Positions 60,792 through 64,000 of a stretch of DNA of 64,000 nt are shown one piece after another (position 1 is the first letter of the stretch; every line of letters starts with the position of its first letter). Below the pieces are notes generated by a model. That model was given only the letters and a program-made list of their open reading frames with translations, had not been told where the DNA came from and made no database searches. Source of the DNA: Gossypium raimondii. Lineage: Eukaryota; Streptophyta; Magnoliopsida; Malvales; Malvaceae. The DNA lies in assembly GCF_025698545.1 (NCBI RefSeq), contig NC_068569.1, positions 27,466,001-27,530,000 of the forward strand, written 5' to 3'. Made by a program: the position numbers and the translations under genes.

Positions 60792-61139
60792 CTGGGCTGC
60801 ACTATATGCCATGGGATAAATTGTTGATTGAGCATAGACGGAAGAAGGCCAAGAACCAGGTCCGGATTGGCAGACTAAACTGTAGTATCAACAAATACAT
60901 AATTTATACATGGAAAAAAATGGAATTTCACAAATGTCTATAGACAGAAATCTTCAATATTTATCCTGATCAAGGCCATTTTAAGAAATGATATGATAAT
61001 GTTCTCACGTCCCAAGGAAACAAAAAACAATATCATTGATTTATATCCTACCAAGACCTCCTGTCCCAAATGCTTCCACATTTATAAAAGCTCCTATGGA
61101 ATGACGCCATTTATGTGTCCTCATGAAACCATGTGCACC
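60792..61139 (-). pseudogene. ER metallopeptidase (ERMP1-like, M28) two-exon fragment
   Basis: Exon 61139-61052 encodes GAHGFMRTHKWRHSIGAF, then INVEAFGTGGL. Exon 60874-60792 encodes CQSGPGSWPSSVYAQ, then STIYPMAYSAAQ. The exons join in frame across a 177-bp GT-AG intron, G + TC giving Val. The text matches the peptidase M28 domain of plant endoplasmic reticulum metallopeptidase 1-like proteins, which have about 850-900 residues and many membrane segments. Here only about 57 residues remain, without the preceding metal-binding region or the following exons. The retained intron and acceptor mean it was copied as DNA, not through mRNA. The 144-codon frame on the opposite strand (60993-61427) is a shadow. 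Confidence 0.8.
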
Positions 61140-61712
61140 CTAAAATATCAAAAGCAACAACGTTTCATAAGTCTATATGTAGGATATTCAACAAGATCTG
61201 GATTTTTCAGCAAAATTAACAAAATACTGTCAGCATGGAGATTTCGTAACCTTGTCAACAAACATATGTTCTGTGATATTTGTCAACAACTCTGCCTCCT
61301 GCACGGAGATTTCATAACCTTGTCATCCTTGACAGCTCTTGCAAAGATTATAGAAAAAAAAACTACTAAAATTGTTAAGAAAGCAGTTCTGTCCCCAGTT
61401 TCGTCCCCAAAATTGTTATGTAGTTAAGAAAACCATCTTACTATTCATAGGAAAACTTCCACAAATAAAATCCATTAATTAAAAGGCCTAAAATATCAAA
61501 CACGTCATAGACACTTCAAACTTTGTGATAGTTATACAGCAATGAAACCAATGAATTCTCCCAGGTGTCCAAATGATTTTTTTTATTGAATCTTGCAAAA
61601 GCTGACAATCCAATTCTAACAGCAATTTTTGTTCTATCCTTCAACCATGTGAGTTTTATAAATGCCAAGTCAGGCATATTATTCATTTATAGCTATCATT
61701 CAAGAGTATCAA
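61140..61712. other. Unclassified flank between ERMP1 fragment and solo LTR B
   Basis: A sentence-like repeat of about 25 bases (GGAGATTTCGTAACCTTGTC at about 61235 and GGAGATTTCATAACCTTGTC at about 61304) is the only internal structure. No further exons were recognised. Confidence 0.4.
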
Positions 61713-63951
61713 TGTAACACCCCTTACCCGTATTTGACACCGAAATAGGGTATGAGGCATTACCAGAGTTTACTAATTAATTTTCAGACATTCCATTTTT
61801 ATCTAACATTCATATTCATAACCAATTTAACTTATACACACCATTATAACAAGAATCAAATCATCCAAAATTACCGATAGAACAAATGGATACTGTGATA
61901 AATCTCCAACAAGCTTCCAACTCAATCGAGCTTCCGATAATCATTTAAATGCATCAAATAATTATACATATTACCAATAATAATTCGATCTCAATAATAA
62001 AACACACATATATATAATATTCATTACCAAATAGCATTCACTTCAATTAAAATTAAATAGAATATAGCTCATACGAGCTCACTAGACTAAATTGTAGAAA
62101 TACCAAAATTTAGGGACATTTTGGAAATTTTCTATTTTTCTCAAATTTCCACCCAATATTGTTCTAAATTTCATTCAATTTTGTAATTTAGATAAATAAC
62201 CAATCCATTTCATGCAATTTGGTCACTTTTTGAAATTTTTACAAATTTACCCTTACAGTTTCACATTTGTTCAATTTAGTCCCTGGACCTAAAACATGTA
62301 AATTGGTCATTTTTAATGAAAACTCATGCTAGTTAAATAATCATATATTTTCCTTCTCCTCCTCTCTATTCCACATCCTTAATGTATATAACATGCTTAT
62401 AGGTAACATTATCTATAATTTCACCATTTACTTATATATATTCATTCAAAGTCATCCACTTGAGTCGTAGTCACTAAATTATTTATATCTTGAGATACAG
62501 AACTCCAAATTAAGATAAATAAATTTTATATGAAACTATATTCACATATGTTCTTACCATAAAATTTTCAGAATTTTTGTTTATCCAATAAGTACAGCTT
62601 TATTCTTTAAATTCATCCCTATTCTCATTGCCTATGAGCTCCAACCCTTCTTCACTAAAATTAATTATCTCCTCGTACAGAATTCTAATGATGTTTCCAT
62701 TTGTTTCTGTTGAAAATAGACTCATTAAGATTTAAAATATAAATTCAAGCCTCTAATTATTTTTATCTAATTTTGATGATTTTCCAAAGTCAGTCTAACC
62801 TTATCTCACAAAACCTACTATATCTCATAATTTACAATTACATTGCTTACACCGTTTCTTCTATGAGAAACTAGACCCAATAAGATTTAATTTCATATTT
62901 TTTCGTCCTCTAATTCAATTTATACGATTTTTGGTAGATTTTCAAAATCGACTATCGTCATTGCCTCGAATCTGTTTTAGTGTAAAATGTTGATAACTAA
63001 ATTTATAACACTTTCCTTTCCTTTCTCTTCAACATTTTCCATCACTTTCTCTTATTTCCCTTTTTTTAGCATAACAATAATATAGAACCTTATATAATGA
63101 AACTCTACCTTAACATTAATTTCCTACTTTTTCAATAATATCAAACTCAAAAGTATATAAAAATCTTGATGTTCTTACCTTATGCCATTTATTTCAACCT
63201 TTAACTTAATTTTCTCCCTCCTCCAGCTTCTATTTCTTGAATCTAACTTGATATTCTAGCTCCCCTTAGTCTCCTTATCAATTTTCTCTCTTGGTGGCTA
63301 TGAAAATTTCTTTGATTTCTAAGTGAAAATGGTGAATTTTTATGGGAGGACCAAATTGTAAAGAAAGAAAAACTTCTTTCTTTTTCCTCTCTTCTCACGT
63401 TAGTTTCCTGGAGAAGAGATGATTTCTCATCATCTAATCTCCCTTTTATATTAATCATTTATTAATAAAATAATACTAAAAATCTTAATAAAATAATAAT
63501 TAAATAACATTTATCTAATTAATTAATTAAAATATCACCAACATCATCATTACCTTCTAGAATTCTCTCTCATTCTAATTGACCATTTTGCCCTTCATAA
63601 TCTTTTGAAATTCCATCCTTGAGTCATCACTTAATTTGGTAAAATTGCAATTTAGTCCCTCAAAATTCTTCACCTTTTCAATTTGGTCCTAATTCATCCA
63701 TTTTCCTTAGTTTCTAGATTATTCCACCCTTAAAATATTCACACTATTGGTCCTTCAACTTTTTCATATTTACTCTTGGGCAACAAAATTTTTCTCACTT
63801 TTGCGATTTAATCATTTCTTGAATTAATATGTCATAATATACCTTCCATTGTTGACATAACTCAATTTCCCTTTTTATCACTTTATTTCCTTAATTTACC
63901 ATATCAGGGATATTATCTTTTTTTTACTGTAGTAATTTTCGGGGTATTACA
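61713..63951 (+). mobile_element. Solo LTR B (2.24 kb), sister of A
   Basis: It begins TGTAACACCCCTTACCCGTA and ends TTTTCGGGGTATTACA, homologous to A throughout, including the CCTTCTCCTCCTCTCTATTC block and the GGACCAAATTGTAAAGAAAG segment. Flanks ATCAA and ATTTC do not match, so the target duplication is lost or one boundary lies elsewhere. No internal domains. Confidence 0.75.
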
Positions 63952-64000
63952 ATTTCATAGCTAGTTAACCCTTCTAGCTTCTAGAATTCAAATTCTACAT

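Noticed and set aside
60993..61427. 144-codon open frame on the plus strand, longest simple frame on that strand
   Set aside because: It is antisense to the ERMP1 exon and has no recognisable domain; the minus-strand reading explains the sequence better.
61713..63951. A perfect target duplication for solo LTR B
   Set aside because: Flanking five bases (ATCAA and ATTTC) do not match, so none is claimed.

Overview
The window looks like nuclear DNA of a dicot plant: AT-rich, with long introns, two spliced single-copy type genes, and most of the remaining length made of retrotransposon remnants. The style of the long-terminal-repeat (LTR) families (TGTAACACCCC... starts, CACGGCC-rich stretches) suggests Malvaceae, probably Gossypium (cotton). 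That is recognition from memory, not a database result. Nothing bacterial, viral or organellar was recognised.

Layout. 1-7 kb: AT-rich intergenic DNA with two hAT-type MITEs (one with an 8-bp target duplication) and a 130-bp hairpin. 7.6-12.1 kb (minus strand): a complete five-exon AMMECR1-domain gene, 211 aa. 13.9-25.9 kb: transposon block with two solo LTRs, a decayed Ty1/copia gag and primer-binding site split by a Tat-like solo LTR, and a LINE RNase H relic. 27.7-31.4 kb (minus strand): a complete four-exon gene for an MMTAG2-type nuclear protein, 252 aa, with a TATA box. About 32.6-54.3 kb: a nested nest of solo LTRs in which one old LTR (J) received four insertions (E, F, D, H), and F and H were themselves hit by G and K. 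Most boundaries are fixed by TG...CA ends and 5-bp target-site duplications that I could read directly. 55.5-56.3 kb: copia LTR/gag-like fragment. 56.5-57.3 kb: tandem array of six tRNA-Ile(AAU) units with a period near 155 bp, three intact and three deleted. 58.8-61.1 kb: CACTA-like terminus followed by fragments of two unrelated host genes (MA3-domain translation factor; ER metallopeptidase ERMP1 with an intact intron). 61.7-63.95 kb: another solo LTR, sister of the one at 13.9 kb.

The two intact genes are housekeeping-type genes with no evident functional link. The most unusual structural signal is in the LTRs. Six of them (C, D, E, F, G, K) carry, at the equivalent mid-LTR position, a short tandem array of palindromic units. 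The unit sequence differs between subfamilies, but the array is enclosed by a long inverted repeat of the type CCCGTTGA...TCAACGGG. The frame is conserved while the cargo differs, and I know of no standard name for it.
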